From contig VZTI01001048.1 in NCBI GenBank assembly GCA_013397865.1, positions 1,084,469-1,148,468 on the forward strand: DNA of 64,000 nucleotides, in the 5' to 3' direction. Shown piece after piece: positions 49,649 through 62,620 of the stretch (positions are counted from its first letter, which is position 1; each line of letters opens with the position of its first letter). The DNA is from Struthidea cinerea. Lineage: Eukaryota > Chordata > Aves > Passeriformes > Corcoracidae. The notes under the pieces are model-generated. The model saw nothing but the letters and a program-made list of their open reading frames with translations, was not told the origin of the DNA and ran no database searches. Both the position numbers and the translations under genes were made by a program.

Positions 49649-50027
49649 GTATAAAGTGTACGACTGGTTTTTGTAAGACACTAATTGAGATCCCCATCTT
49701 CTCCAGATGATTATTTCCCCGGGATTACGTCCAAGTCTCTCAGGTAGCCTGGGCTCTGCTGGGTCGGGGGCAGTTCCACAGCTATTTAAGATGAGCAGGA
49801 TGAACTCCGACAGCTCAGTAGTAGCTCCATCCCTCCCGTCCCCTGCCATCCACGTCCTCTCCTATCCACCACAACCTCTCACTGAGCAAAACCCTGGAAC
49901 TGGAGGCTGACTGTCATTGCTGCTGCCCAAGGACCACCTCTTTTAGGAATGAAGAAGGTTTTATTTGCCTGAGCAGGAATCTCACAGTAATAGGAAGTTT
50001 TAGTCCAATTATTGGTTTCTAAATAAA
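49649..50027 (+). other. Candidate mini-transcription unit: TATA-like box, 40-codon ORF, AATAAA
   Basis: A TATAAAG word (about 49,649) precedes a locally GC-rich stretch. An ATG at 49791 opens a 40-codon Ser/Pro-rich frame (MSRMNSDSSVVAPSLPSP and on) ending in TGA near 49,913. AATAAA follows at 50022-50027. Each part is common by chance and no family is recognised. It is listed only because the parts occur in the right order. Confidence 0.12.
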
Positions 50028-50388
50028 GATTTTTCATTACTAGAATGAAAAACAGTTCTCTGTTAAACTGGAGATGGCTAAAGAAAGGCCCAACAGCTTT
50101 CTCAATGTTCTAGGCAAGATGACATTTTCAGAGCATGTCTCTGAGCTACTCTCTGTGCAAGGTGTGAGCAGGTACCTGCTGCCTCTGCAGCACGCACAGC
50201 TACAGCCATGGGTGGCTCCTTGGGGAACCGCTAGAGGCTGCTCGATAAACACAGCCCCACCTTCGCCTCTTGAGGAGGATGGATGAGATCACGTGTACGA
50301 CTGAAGGAAAACGTTCACAGAGGACTTACCTAGAAGAGAATATGTTCTTCTTGCATGGGATAGTGGGGAAATACAAGAATAGAAATTT

Positions 50389-50424
50389 AAAAACAAACAA
50401 ACAAACAAACAAACAAACAAAAAC
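50389..50424. repeat. (AAAC)n microsatellite
   Basis: About eight uninterrupted AAAC units, preceded by an A-rich start and ending in AAAACCCC. Confidence 0.95.
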
Positions 50425-52130
50425 CCCAACCCACATTTTCTGATTTCTGGGTCATTTTATTTGCTGGTTGAAATTGTTAACGCTTGAAGACAATGACTGA
50501 TGCTATTTCTATTACCTATAGGCCATTATGCTTGAGGAAAATGAGGGGTGGAAAGAAAGAAAATTTGCACACAGGAACAAATTAGAACTCCAGCAAAAAT
50601 ATCAAGGGTTTTCATCCTTGTCCACCCTAATGAATAACTGCTGGGGAAAAAACGGTGTGTGTGTATACATACTTGCATAATTTACATTTTAAATATGTGC
50701 GTACATATAAATACATATTCATGTTGTTGAGGAAAGATTTTGTAACAAACCTGTCCTCTTGTTTCCATCAGCCGCTTGAGTTTCTTGTTTAGTTCAGAAG
50801 AGAAAGAGAAACTTCCTGCTAACTGGAACTGCTGTGTCTCTTCAATAGCTCAACCTACACAATGCTTCCTTTTGATCTTTGGTAAGATCATACAGGGAAT
50901 TTCTGTAAGTATTGTACTAAACCCTGAACCCCTAAACTTCAAACGTCATCTAGAATCTGCCCAGATAAGAACAAAAACTACATAGACTACATGAGTTCTG
51001 ATAATCAGAATGCACCACATCACAGAAATTAATTGCATGCACTGGAATCTAGAGACAGATTCAAAAGAACAAGAGGTGAGAAAGTATCATAGGCAAATGT
51101 GGGCTCCAAAATGAAGCTCACCGAGTCCAGACACTTTCATCAGTAAATTTAGTGTTTTGGAGCTGAAGGATCAGTAGTCAGAAGGTTACTTGTAGCTCAG
51201 TGCTGATTCATCTCGGGTGTTAAATGTTGCATTAGTTAAGCAACAACAATTGAGAAAGAAGCTGTTTCTCAGAGATTAAGAGGTGATGGGGAAGACTCGA
51301 TGGCCTGAGGCTGCTTTTGTTCTTAACATGTGGGGATGGGGAGGAAAAGTGCTGCATGGTATTTATTCATGAGCAAAGCTGGTTAACAAATGGGGACAGG
51401 ATATTTATAAAATTACTATTCCAGCCATCAGATGGGAGTCTTTTCCTGAAAACCTGAACCACTTCGTAGCTGGCTAAAGTTGCACTTTAAAAAAGGAGCT
51501 GTTTAAAAGGGTATGCCTGTTCATACTGCTATAGATGCTATATCTGAAAGGAACACTCAAAATACATATGGTTGTGCATCCGATACATTGGAAATATCTG
51601 TCCTTCATACCATCTGGTTTTTGTGACGTTCTGGGAAACAAACACTGATATTCTTGTCCAAGATCATTTCTGTCTCGGGTATTGATGGTATAAAAAGTTT
51701 AAGGATAGCACTGTACTATTCTTTTTCCTCAGCTTTTTACTTTTTCTGTGCTCTAGCTGTCACTCTCGAAAGATCTGAAAATGTAAAATTCCAAATTTGA
51801 AAGACCCAGAGGCTGAAGTAGTGGCTGTGGGTATTTCAAAATACTACTAAGTAGCTATGAGTGCATGACCCATTAACTGATGAAGAACTTGGCTGCTTAG
51901 TGTTTATTGTCACTTTATTGCTTTGTCTCCCTCTGTACATGTATCTGAAGAACATTACTGTTCTGTCAATATGGTTTGTACTAAACTGACTAGAATGTAT
52001 GCCCCAGCACATTAGTCAAGGAATTTCCTTAAGTCTGTGATTACATTATTGTCACACTAAAGTATTTGTTTGAAGGACCCTGTAAGGGCATGACATCATG
52101 AAGATTCCTCTTCACAGCAGTACTTGTGAA

Positions 52131-52557
52131 AGCAGGCACAAAGAGATGGGATACCTGACGCTGGGAAAAAGGTTGTGAAACTGCAACTTAGTTTAGCTAA
52201 AGAATAGTTAGGGAGTCAAGGCTTCTGAAAACTCCCAAAAAATTTTACTTGCCAAAATGAGTTCTAAACTCCTTGTTACAAACACAAAATCAGCTTTTAA
52301 AGTTGTGTAAGTAATGAGAGGGAGGCTGCATCATGGCATTGGCCAGTCTTATGGTTTGCTAAAAGGAGACTCTTTTTTCTCCCTCCTGACTGTGGCCCCT
52401 CTGTTTACATAGGCTCTGGCAGTAACAGAACTAAGTCAGCCTGGTTGGTGATGAAAAGGGGTTTTACTGGTGAATTAACAAGTGGTTTTGGCTCAGCCAG
52501 AGTCTGACCACAACTACAGCAGGTACAAAGAGATGGGATACATGATGCTGGGAAAAA
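52131..52557. repeat. Pair of 40-bp direct repeats, 387 bp apart
   Basis: Copies at 52131-52170 and 52518-52557 both contain ACAAAGAGATGGGATAC and GCTGGGAAAAA. They match at 37 of 40 positions. Similarity stops sharply at both ends. They may be two fragments of one dispersed repeat or remnants of a local duplication. Confidence 0.85.
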
Positions 52558-55500
52558 GAAGTGTGGGGAAACAACAAGGGCTTCCCACTCCTGGCAATGC
52601 CAAGCCGTTAAACCAGCTTAGCTGTAGTATTTAACTTCAAAAGTTGTGTTCAGAAGCTTTACCTGAAAAGGCATGTGTCAAATTTCAGATTTTTCTGAAC
52701 AGCGTTCAGAATTCAGCTCAAATTTGCGGGTGGTCATGTGAGCCTGTTGTCTGTTAACTATTCAAACCATTAAAGTATTAAACTTAGGTGTCATCTCAAT
52801 ATTAAAGATTTAGAAATTTCCCTTGGTTCTACGATTCAATGAAACAAAACACGAAGAGACTTAAAACATCCTCAGCCAGTTTTGCAGTCATCTTACAGGT
52901 CCCACTAAGGGGAAAAGTGGCAGAGCAGTGCATCAGTTCACTATGAATTTAGCAGTTTCATAAGCTCTAGTCCAGCATTCTTTTGGCAGTGCTGCTGAGA
53001 CTGTTGAATATGTTGTCACACATAACCTGTTGATCTATACTGGGTCTGGAAATGCTTTCCTTGCTCCGAGGTTGAATAGGTCTTTGCCAGGCCAGCTATT
53101 CAAACATACTTCTGTGTTAGCTAGTTACAAGTCACACAAAATATGAAAAACTGTTAGCTGTAGGCCACATGAGAGCTGGATTGTGTTTTCCTTCTGGATC
53201 ATAGCTTGGCTACATGATCTACATAATAGAAAATATTCAAGCAGAGGATGCTCTATTACTCAGCTGTGAGGGTTAATGTAATAATGATGAAAGCTACACT
53301 GAACAAATAAATGGACATTTACCATTTAACACACAGGATGTAGTGTTTTTATTAACAGATACTGCTACTGCTGAATGTTCTTTCTATGGCTGAATGTTCT
53401 TTTTTTTTTTTAACTATACTTCAAGTAAAATACTCTATTTTTTTTTCTTTCCTAACAAATTAAAATATTCTTTTGTTCCACCTGCTTCATTGAGACAAAT
53501 TGTACAGTGGTGCAGGAGTATGTTTGTCCTCTTGCCTTGGGTTTATTGTGCAGTCATTGCCCAAGAACATTTTCAATGGTGACCTAGTTCTGGGTGGGCT
53601 ATAAAGAAAAATGCCTGTTTAAAAAGGGAGAGGGAAAGAATATCCAAGGGCTCTTCAAGGCTTTTGTCTATCACCTCTATATTATGAAAGTCTTGTATCA
53701 GATTCCCACATGTCGTTATTATATGTATATAAACATACATATTTTATACTTAAAATTAGATGAGTTTATTGTCCTGTGGTTTTCTTTGTAGTGCAAAAGA
53801 AGTGTGAGACTTACTACTGTTTGAACATGCCTTCTGTACATTTTAGATACATCTACTTGTTTTGATATTCCTCTCCAGGGTAAAAAATTCAAATTGGCCC
53901 AGAGAACACACGAATGTGGAGGGAAAGAGAAAAGTCTAATCATTGGGTAAAATTTGACTGTCATCTTCCCAAGACATTAAGGAGAATTATGAGAATTAAG
54001 TTGAAGGAAGCAAAGAGAAAGAGGAGGCAAAAGATGTTGTGAAACTGTGAGCAGAGATTTCTTTTATGATACTTTGTAAAACAAAAAAAAAGCTAGAATT
54101 TCTTCACATGAAATTCATGATATAAGATTGACTTTGCAAGTCTGAATGGTGTTAGATCAGTGGTCCAACTGTAAAAGTAGTAAAGTTAATGTTACTTCTA
54201 CTATTTCTTGAACAACATACAAATTAGGATTATTTTTTGAATGAGTACAGAAGAGAAAATTCAGTATGAGACGTTGGTTCAGTTGATACCACCATTTGAT
54301 TTGAAGGTGAAGCAGTAACTGCAGAGCACTGCTGTGGGAGACTGTGTCAATCCCATCTTGTAGAGCAGCTCATGTAAGAGGTTCATAGTTACACGGCTGA
54401 ACAGAAATGCAGCTTTCTAGAGCGTATTTGACTGCATAACTAAGCCAGTGTGTGGCCTTCCAGAGATTAAATGACAGTTATGTTCCATTAATATAATTCT
54501 ACCCTTTAGCAGTGGGCAAAGGACACAGTTTTGGAATGCTCAAAATGAAAATGAAAGCAAATATAACAAATGTCCTTAAATCACTGCATAGCTTTCTGTG
54601 GTGGAATAAAATGCATCTAAATATTGCGAAGGACTAGGTTACATTTAATATGACACTAGCAAGGCATTCTCTATTCAGAATTGATCCAGAGTAAAGGAAG
54701 TATAATATGGCTAATTGATATAAAAAGTAATGACAATAAAGCTTTTGCTTTAACTTTCAACAGGAATTCACCCATGTTCTACTTGGGACTAGAAAATGAA
54801 TTTTTACAAGGCCCAGGGGAGTCTTTTATTTGCTGACTTCTATTGAGTCTGGTTAACAGGAAGCATTGTTGAACTTGAATGCAACAAGTTAGCTCTGTGC
54901 TGAATGCTGCCCTCATATCTGACACCTGTGATGTCCCAGTGAAACTTCTTGAGAAACTAGACAAATGCTAAGAAATCTTTTGCAGGAATGCAGTTTATAT
55001 CACATTTGAAATCTTTGCATGCCCTAGGAAAAATTCAGTCATGATCCAGCTTCGGACTAAAGCCTGATGCTGGAGTTGACTTGATATACACAGAATTGGT
55101 TTGTGTGTTCTTTATCAGTGGTTGCATATCCTCATCCCTTTTCAAAGGCCCTGTTGAGAAGATGTCTTCTGAATTATGGCTAAAATATAATTTCGTGCTA
55201 TTTTCAAATGGGAACAAATATCCTGAATTTCTGAATCCTCAGAGAGACTTCTGCCAGTCGTGCCTTTTGTTATATCAAGGATATCAAACTGAGGCACATG
55301 GACTGGAACTGTGGCCATGTGTGTACACAGAGCAAGGAGTAATGAAGAGAAAAAGAGAAGAGCTGATACACCCCTCCTATGCAGTACTTGTTATTCATAA
55401 CCAACGTATGAAAAAATTGCATTGAGTCAAGCAGTTCAGAAGTAATCCTTGCTGTTCTGACATGAACTTCATTTTATTGGGTGTTTAAGGTGTAGCCTTA

Positions 55501-58500
55501 TCCAGAGTATATGACAACAGCATTACCCAAATGGAAAGCAATTATTAAGGGCTACACAATGAGCAGCAGTTACATAGCTATAGTAACTTCAGAGTGAAGC
55601 TGCTTAAACATGAAGGCACTGCTGGGAGGGGTGGAGGGAAGGGATCATAAAGAATCACTTATGTGAAAGGAGCATGTTTGTCCTATGCAGTCATTCCTAA
55701 AAAAGGTCATATGTACTGCTGGTGATAGGGTCACACTCAAATCAAATGTGAAATTAAGTGCATAATGGCCTTAGAGCAGATGTGAATTTCACACTGCTAA
55801 GGTAGTTTTTCTTTGAAGTGTTGCTTCCTTTCACTGGGGAGCAGGGGGAGACAATAATAACTATGTTGTGAATGATGTGTGAAATATGTATTCAATTTAT
55901 ACTTGTAACACTATTGTGGGAAACCTGTGATCTCTACAGACATTTGATTACTCTGCCTTGCTATATATTCAGCTAATGTTCTGCATTTTCAGATGCTTGA
56001 GGGAAAGGATAGAAAAATATGAACTAAAAGAAGATAAAAGAAGTCAGAAATGCTAAACGAGAACAGATCAAGTATATGCCTTTGGCCCAAACTTGAAAAC
56101 TCTGAGGGAACTGAAAGGTGAGAAAGGGAAATGAATATGTAACAAAGGAGTTATGTATATGTGCATGTAGATATACATCCATATTTGTCTGTAATGTGGG
56201 ATCATGTGTTTTGATGAGCTTGCTATCCAAATGTTAATGTTGCCTTGTTTGAAAGATGTATTTTTATTGAGGAAATAGATTAGGAAACTGAACTTTTGTA
56301 TTTTGATTCTTTGAAATTTGATGTTGAAGTAATTGAAGCAATTCAAACAGTCTGTGTCTTTATTCTCTGAAGGGCTAAAGAAATTAAACAAATAGATCCC
56401 TGAGCTCTTATTTTCCTTCATGTATAAACAATGCTCTTGAAATTACTGTCTTTTGTCTCACTCAAGGACAGTAGATCAAATAAACTCCTTAGTGTTTTAT
56501 CCCCATACTAATTTTTCTTGATACATTACAACATCTTGATACATACATTTTCTTGTTTCATATAAAGGTAGTTTTATGAGTTTAAGAGCATTCCAGTGCA
56601 CATCCTTTCCCTCAGTATTCCTAAACCATTGTACAAACCATCATGCCCAATGCCAAACCAAGTTCCCTGTTGAAATCTGACAAATGCTTTTTGTCATCTA
56701 GCCTTGATTGTATTGGAGAAAGGCAAATGAAGACTGAAGAGACCACATTTTATATTAAATAGCAGCATTTGACAATTAATATTTGTTGTCCAAGAACCAG
56801 GAACTGTGGGCCTGACTTGCAGAACTGTTGTCTTAATAATCCCTTTCCCTGAAAGGGACTTAACTCTTTTTGTCAGTTGTCATACACTATCTTTTTTCAG
56901 CTGAGACTGTGTAATCCTGCCTGCTTAATCCCCATATTACCAGTCCCCTATGATTTTTCTAAGGAAGGGGTGTTTTCTCTTCTACATAAGAGAAAAAAAC
57001 AAGTCTCTTACACAGCATATTGTCCATACAACAATGAAGAAGTTACTGTATGACTCTGAATAAGGGTATATAGTGGTTTTGTAAATCCCTCTGAGCCTGA
57101 TCTTGAGTAAGGCAACTAATCCCAGTAAGAGGGTATTGCTTCACATGAAATCCTTGCAGAGCTGTGGAATCCATTTCTCCACACCAGTTGCCCAGGCTGT
57201 TTGCCTACTGGGGCTTTGGTTGCTACTATAGGTAAACTGTGCAAATAAATGAAACTGGCTATTATTTTACACCCACTGGTTTTGTTTCATTGTGTGTATG
57301 CTCACAACCTCCTTCTCTGCCCCCAGTAATATATTGTGACTGTTGTGGAGAATGGTGTCCCTTCGAATCAATGAAGCTGCATCCTCAAATGCATTGTCTG
57401 TCCCCTGTAGTGCTTTTGGGCCCGTGCAACAAGTTTTAAGTGTGTAAGAGAGAATCATTTCCCATTGCATTTGAGTCTACAGCATTCTAATGTGCACTGC
57501 AGATTTCATTCTCAGAGAAACAAAAGTGGCAATGAAGTAACTGATTCCAAATTTCTAGTTTTCTGTTGTTGCCTGTATTTTTCTCTGTATAGAAATCCTG
57601 AAGGAAATTTGCACTAAAATGCTGTTGATTTTCTGTCCTTTCTTATAAATGCTAGGAATACAAAATACTTTCATGCCCATGAACCAGAGGGTTCTGATTA
57701 AGTTCCCACAGAATACAATTATTCACACCTACTCCACCTCACTGCTGTGCCAGTAACCGTATCTTATTAATCATCCCTACTACCCACCCAAGTCTTAGAA
57801 GCTGCTGTCATTTGTAACATGTCACAAAAACTCTAATTAATGTTTAGTGGTAACCTGAAGTCCCATTTGCAGTATGCGGTGACAGTAAAACAAAAGATAG
57901 TTTTATATTCTGCATCAGAGGGAAGGATAAAGGGGGAAATCTATGAAACTGTGGGACTGATTCATCATAAGAAGGTTTCTGATATGAATATTCAGTGTGC
58001 TTTAGGCATTTTTAGACTAAGTTTCAGCAATGAGTTCTGTGCTTGGATTTGTTTTATAGTACTGAATGTGTGTGTGTTTAAAATTTGTTTCTTTAAGCAA
58101 ACTATGATAAAAACCCCAAACAAACAGCAAACACAACTTCCTGAGATTGATGTAAATACTGAGCATCAACAGGACTGAAAAATCCTTTTATATAATAATT
58201 TAAATTACAGATGAAGCAGAAAAAGGAGGATACAAGTGATCTAGCAATTACACCATGATGCTGCCTCAGAGCACTGAGAGAGTTGTTTACATATATTACA
58301 AATAATGAACCCTTACCCTGTGTGCTGGAGCTACCAGTCAGCCTACAGCATCTATACCAGCCCAGAGGGATTTCAGAAGAACCCACCAATTCATTTTCTT
58401 CTAGTCACAAAGCAGGCACCAGTGGAAGCTCTGGATTCAAACAGATGAAAGGGTAAGAAAACATATTATCACCATCACAAACATTGAATTCTTCTGAAAA

Positions 58501-58808
58501 ATACATCTCATGGTAAACACTTCCCCAAGACCTTGTGTGAACTTTTTAACAAGAGCACAAAGACAGGTGGCTTTGCCAGTCAGGCAAGATCTTAAGACGT
58601 AGCTGTTTATGGTTTTTTAACCTCCAATTATCTCTCTGGAGTAGAGGAGACTGCTTTTAAAGCTACACAGAGCAGGAAGTGCTAAGTGTGTTCATAAAGG
58701 TGTGGCTTAGCTCCCTAGCAATTCCTTGGCAACAGGGACTGCTAGCCTTGAGTAAAACAAACAGGCTTTGTGGAAATCAAAAGTTGAGAATGCAAGCTGT
58801 TCACATCT

Positions 58809-58836
58809 CTTTGATTAAAGCAGCCAATCTTTGATT
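58809..58836 (+). promoter_or_regulatory. Two TCF/LEF-type motifs, spaced 20 bp
   Basis: CTTTGATTAAAG at 58809 and CTTTGATTGAAG at 58829 are both matches to the TCF/LEF core CTTTGAT. They are in the same orientation, two helical turns apart. Occurrence as a spaced pair is more notable than either site alone, but function is not shown. Confidence 0.3.
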
Positions 58837-61800
58837 GAAGGTGGTGGGCTCCACCTTGTTCCCCCAAACCAAACAGATTCACAAGGTTTGTATAGATAAA
58901 TCTTGCACTTTTGATAACAGTGCAAAATATAAAATGTTTTTTAAAGTCATTTTTGCAAGATGTGCAGTGAGAAAAGGAGAAATTTACACATTAATTTATC
59001 AAAAACTTGATGTTTTATACCTCCTGTGACAGGGATTCCTGCATAGATAGAATGTAATCCAGAGTTTTGAAGAGACAGGAAGACCTGATCTCACAGTCTT
59101 ACATCTAACGTCTATATACAGGTGTAAAATGCTGCCCATCGTGACTCATGTGGGACAGTGACAGCCGGCCTGACTGCCCTTAGTGAGGCTGCAGGTGTTC
59201 AGCGGGAACTGGCCCTAGAAAAGCTTGATGTGCCCTAAAGCCACGGATTCATGACACTATCAGGCAAAAGTATCCCTCTTGTTTGCGCATTCCCCTGAGT
59301 CACTGCCTTGTTTTTGCCAGGATAATGAACCAAATGAGGGAATGACTCCGCTTTAGAGAATAGAGGAGCAGATGGACCCCTCAGATTCCCTCTGCTCACA
59401 CAAAGCAGAGCACTAGCATATGGAAAGGAGTAGTTAAAAGTTAACGTTATGTCCTAGACATCTACTTCACCCAGAGGCAGAGCATTATCGGTGCATTCAC
59501 TCAAGTCACTGCAGAGCCACTTCCAGAATGTGCCAGGCAACTTCCTATCATGTGCCCCAGGGCTCTTTTTCTTTTCCTCACCACCACGTATTTCAGTGTA
59601 GAAAAGGCAAAATCTTAATGTATGTTGACTGTGTCACACCATGACTGAAATAGTTACTTGGAGAAAACAAGGAATGACTGAACACAAGGTGACATTTCCT
59701 GTCAAATAAGGGTGTGCCACATTAGGACAGGGTTATGGAAAGGAAGTGAGGTGGTACTGGCACTTATGAAACAGCTCTGTCAGGGTATATTACCACAACT
59801 CCAACTTGCTGAGAAGGGAATTGCACCTGCTTGCCATGTGCTTAGTTATTATCTGTGCTTATAAAGCAATTCTATAGCTGTTAAGTGATAAAATGCACTG
59901 AATTGCATCATATGGAGTCTTAAATTTAAAATTTCTACAGTATGCCAAAAGGAATAATCTAGGTATACCTGTCCTCTTTCTGTCTGAATACATTTACTGA
60001 CTGTGCAATATGTTTCTTTAAGAATGTTTCTTCTCAGGAAACCATATCACTCTCCTGTATCAGCCAGATGTATCTGTAAGGACACTACTTCTATCCTATT
60101 TCCACTGTATATTCCACAGTGTGTAAGATCCAGCATCAGGCCAGAGGAAGAAAGGTATTTGCTTAATCATGCTCAGACATTAAAGTGAGAAGAGCGTTTG
60201 TTGAATAGGTCAAGGAAATTTATTTGAGTGAGAATTTGATGACATGATTGTAACTATGTAATACAGTTGAATGTGAACTAGAGTCTTCCATGCAAGCAAT
60301 AGCATCTAGAGGTGCTGTAGAAAAAAATCAGATTATTTTTGCAAAAACGTAGTTGTTTTGTCAAGCTGCAAATGGTAGAGTAGAAAATAACCTCATCTAA
60401 TCTTCTTAGAAATTGGCATTAATTCTGCTAGAGGCTGGTAGCAATGCGTCAGACTTTTTAAAGTCTTGTACTTTCAAGACAGGACAGTGAAAACAGAAAT
60501 ACAAAAAAAAAGTTGTATCAGAGGTCTGCAGCTTCTTTGGGGAAATTATCCCATCCTTGTTTTGTGTAGAATAGGACACAGGGTGTGTTTGAAGTCCCTG
60601 TCAGATCCTAGGTATGTAACTATTGCTGGTAGAAATGAAGTGGAGCAAAATAACCATAAGCAAGATGAAAGATCAGAAAATCATTGAACGATAGGTCCTA
60701 TCATGTCTAGTTTGGATGCACATAATTGCATTCATCAATTTATTATACAAAATGCTTCGATGAAATGTTTTTAAAGCCTAAGTACTTCAACAGGTGGTTA
60801 AGTTTTGCTTATGTTTTGCATTTATATTTTACTTCTGTTTATACTGTGGTGAGAAAAAGAAGGGTATTAGCATTTCTGTATGTGGAATAAGTTTAGTTAA
60901 ATTCTAATGAAGAAACAGGTTAAATATCAGAGCAGTTAAATCAAAGGGGAATGGGGTCTTATAGAAACACACCCTCCTTTTTTATCAAGGTTTTTATGTC
61001 AGCTGAGAGCTTGTGGTACACTCTGAATAAACAGACAGAGATTAGTAATTTCTGCCAAAATAATCTCATGAGGCCAGTATCATCCAGTTGTCAGTAAAGC
61101 TTGAGAAGATGTAACCTGCATAAATTCATCATTAATTGTGTAAATTTTACAGTTGTTTTTCATTGAATAACTTGGACTTCCAGTGTACAGTCCTTTGTAT
61201 TCGATGATCAGTACTTTCTTCACTGCTATATTGCAGCACTGATTATCAACTCTCAGTGACAGCAGTGTGGAGCATGCAGATCTTTTGATGTAGATAATGG
61301 CCTTTACATTTCTTATGTTGTCTATTTGGTTTTTATGTTTACATGCAAAGGTGACTGGAATTGGGTGACTGGAATCCAATGTTCCAGATGGCAGTGGCCA
61401 CTTCTCACTTCAAAACATCAGTGATTTTGTGGTTCAGTGAACTTCTGAGAACTTTCTAGTTGTACAGTATGAATCATTTATGTGTGGGAATATGACAGGC
61501 TGAATATCAGTGATTCTTTGAAGGAGTGTTACAGAAGTTTTCTAAAAGGGTAAAGGACTACTGAATTTCCTGTCTTGCCACTCTTATGACTGGAAGCCTC
61601 TGAGTTGGTCTGTTAAATATAAAGTACAAAATGGCCCAAATTAAATGCTTTATGTAGACATCAGGTCATTCTCATTTTCCATTATGAGGAGTTGAAATCT
61701 TGATCTTTTCCCAAGAGGATATAACTTTATCCTGTTGAACCGTAAATGTGTAATTTTAGATTTTATTGTTTATAAATTAAGAAGATGATTCTATTTAATT

Positions 61801-62464
61801 GCATGTAAATACTAGTGAATAACAGAGAGCATTTTGGCTTTTAGCTATTACAGTGGAATGTGTTATCAATTTATGTTTTTACTCTTTCCACTAGGGTGAT
61901 AGTGATGGTAGCAAGCATGGTGGCAATGGATTTTTTTTCCTTTATAACTCTTATAACAAATAACTCACTAGATTAACTTTACAATTAAAAAGCAAATTTT
62001 TTACTGTTGGATATGCTGCCACACTGACAGACTTGTAAACTGCTGTATCCTTTCAATGGGCAAAGAGAGAATGGGTTAGTATACAGAAGTGTTTTGATCC
62101 AAGACTGAGCATCAGTCTTGCTTAAAAACCTGCCACAAAAAGAATATTTTCCATTGAACTTCTTTTCTCATATTATACTGTACCTGAGACTAGTAAAAAA
62201 AGTAACCAATTGCAATGAAAATTTATTTAGGCAGGTTGTAGGGACAATAAAGCTTCACACCAAGTCAATTTTCAATCACTGATAAGGTAGATTAAAAGGG
62301 TCAGGAAGTACTTGCATATTCATCTCATTAGGTAACAGAAATTGTATCACATGGCTTGTTTGACTTACCACAGCTTAAAGATCCTGTCTCAACTAGTTGC
62401 AGTGAATTATTTAAAAATTTAGCAGTGAGATCAGATTGGCAACCAGGAGAAAGTTTCTCATCAG

Positions 62465-62620
62465 CAATGCAGTGCAGCACTGGAACATGTCATCCGTGGA
62501 AGTTTCCAAGACACAGCTGGACAAAATACTGGCTGGTTCAACATAGTGCTGGCAATAATCCAGTGTTGGACAAGAGGACTTGCAGAGGTCCCTGTCAGCA
62601 ATCATTTCAGTGACTCAAAA
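62465..62620 (+). mobile_element. CR1 LINE relic, 3' end
   Basis: The order CTGGAACA, CCGTGGAAGTTTCCAAGACA, TGGACAAAATACTGGCTGG, GGACTTGCAGAGGTCCCTGT and then ATCATTTCAGTGACTC follows the 3' end of avian CR1. The recalled form is 'ctggaacaggctgccc', 'gtggaggtgttcaag', 'ttggactagatgatctc', 'agaggtcccttccaac', 'attctgtgattc'. It is strongly diverged. Confidence 0.5.

Noticed and set aside
55081..55425. 114-codon plus-strand ORF
   Set aside because: The near-start hydrophobic stretch suggests a signal peptide, but no domain, flanking exon signals or family resemblance were found.
57120..57240. Possible CR1 fragment around 'gttgcccagg'
   Set aside because: A single short word matches. The neighbouring blocks expected in CR1 are absent.
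58710..58750. RFX X-box-like GTTGCCAAGG flanked by CTAGCA/TGCTAG
   Set aside because: Only one half of the X-box fits, and the flanking 6-bp inverted repeats are expected by chance.
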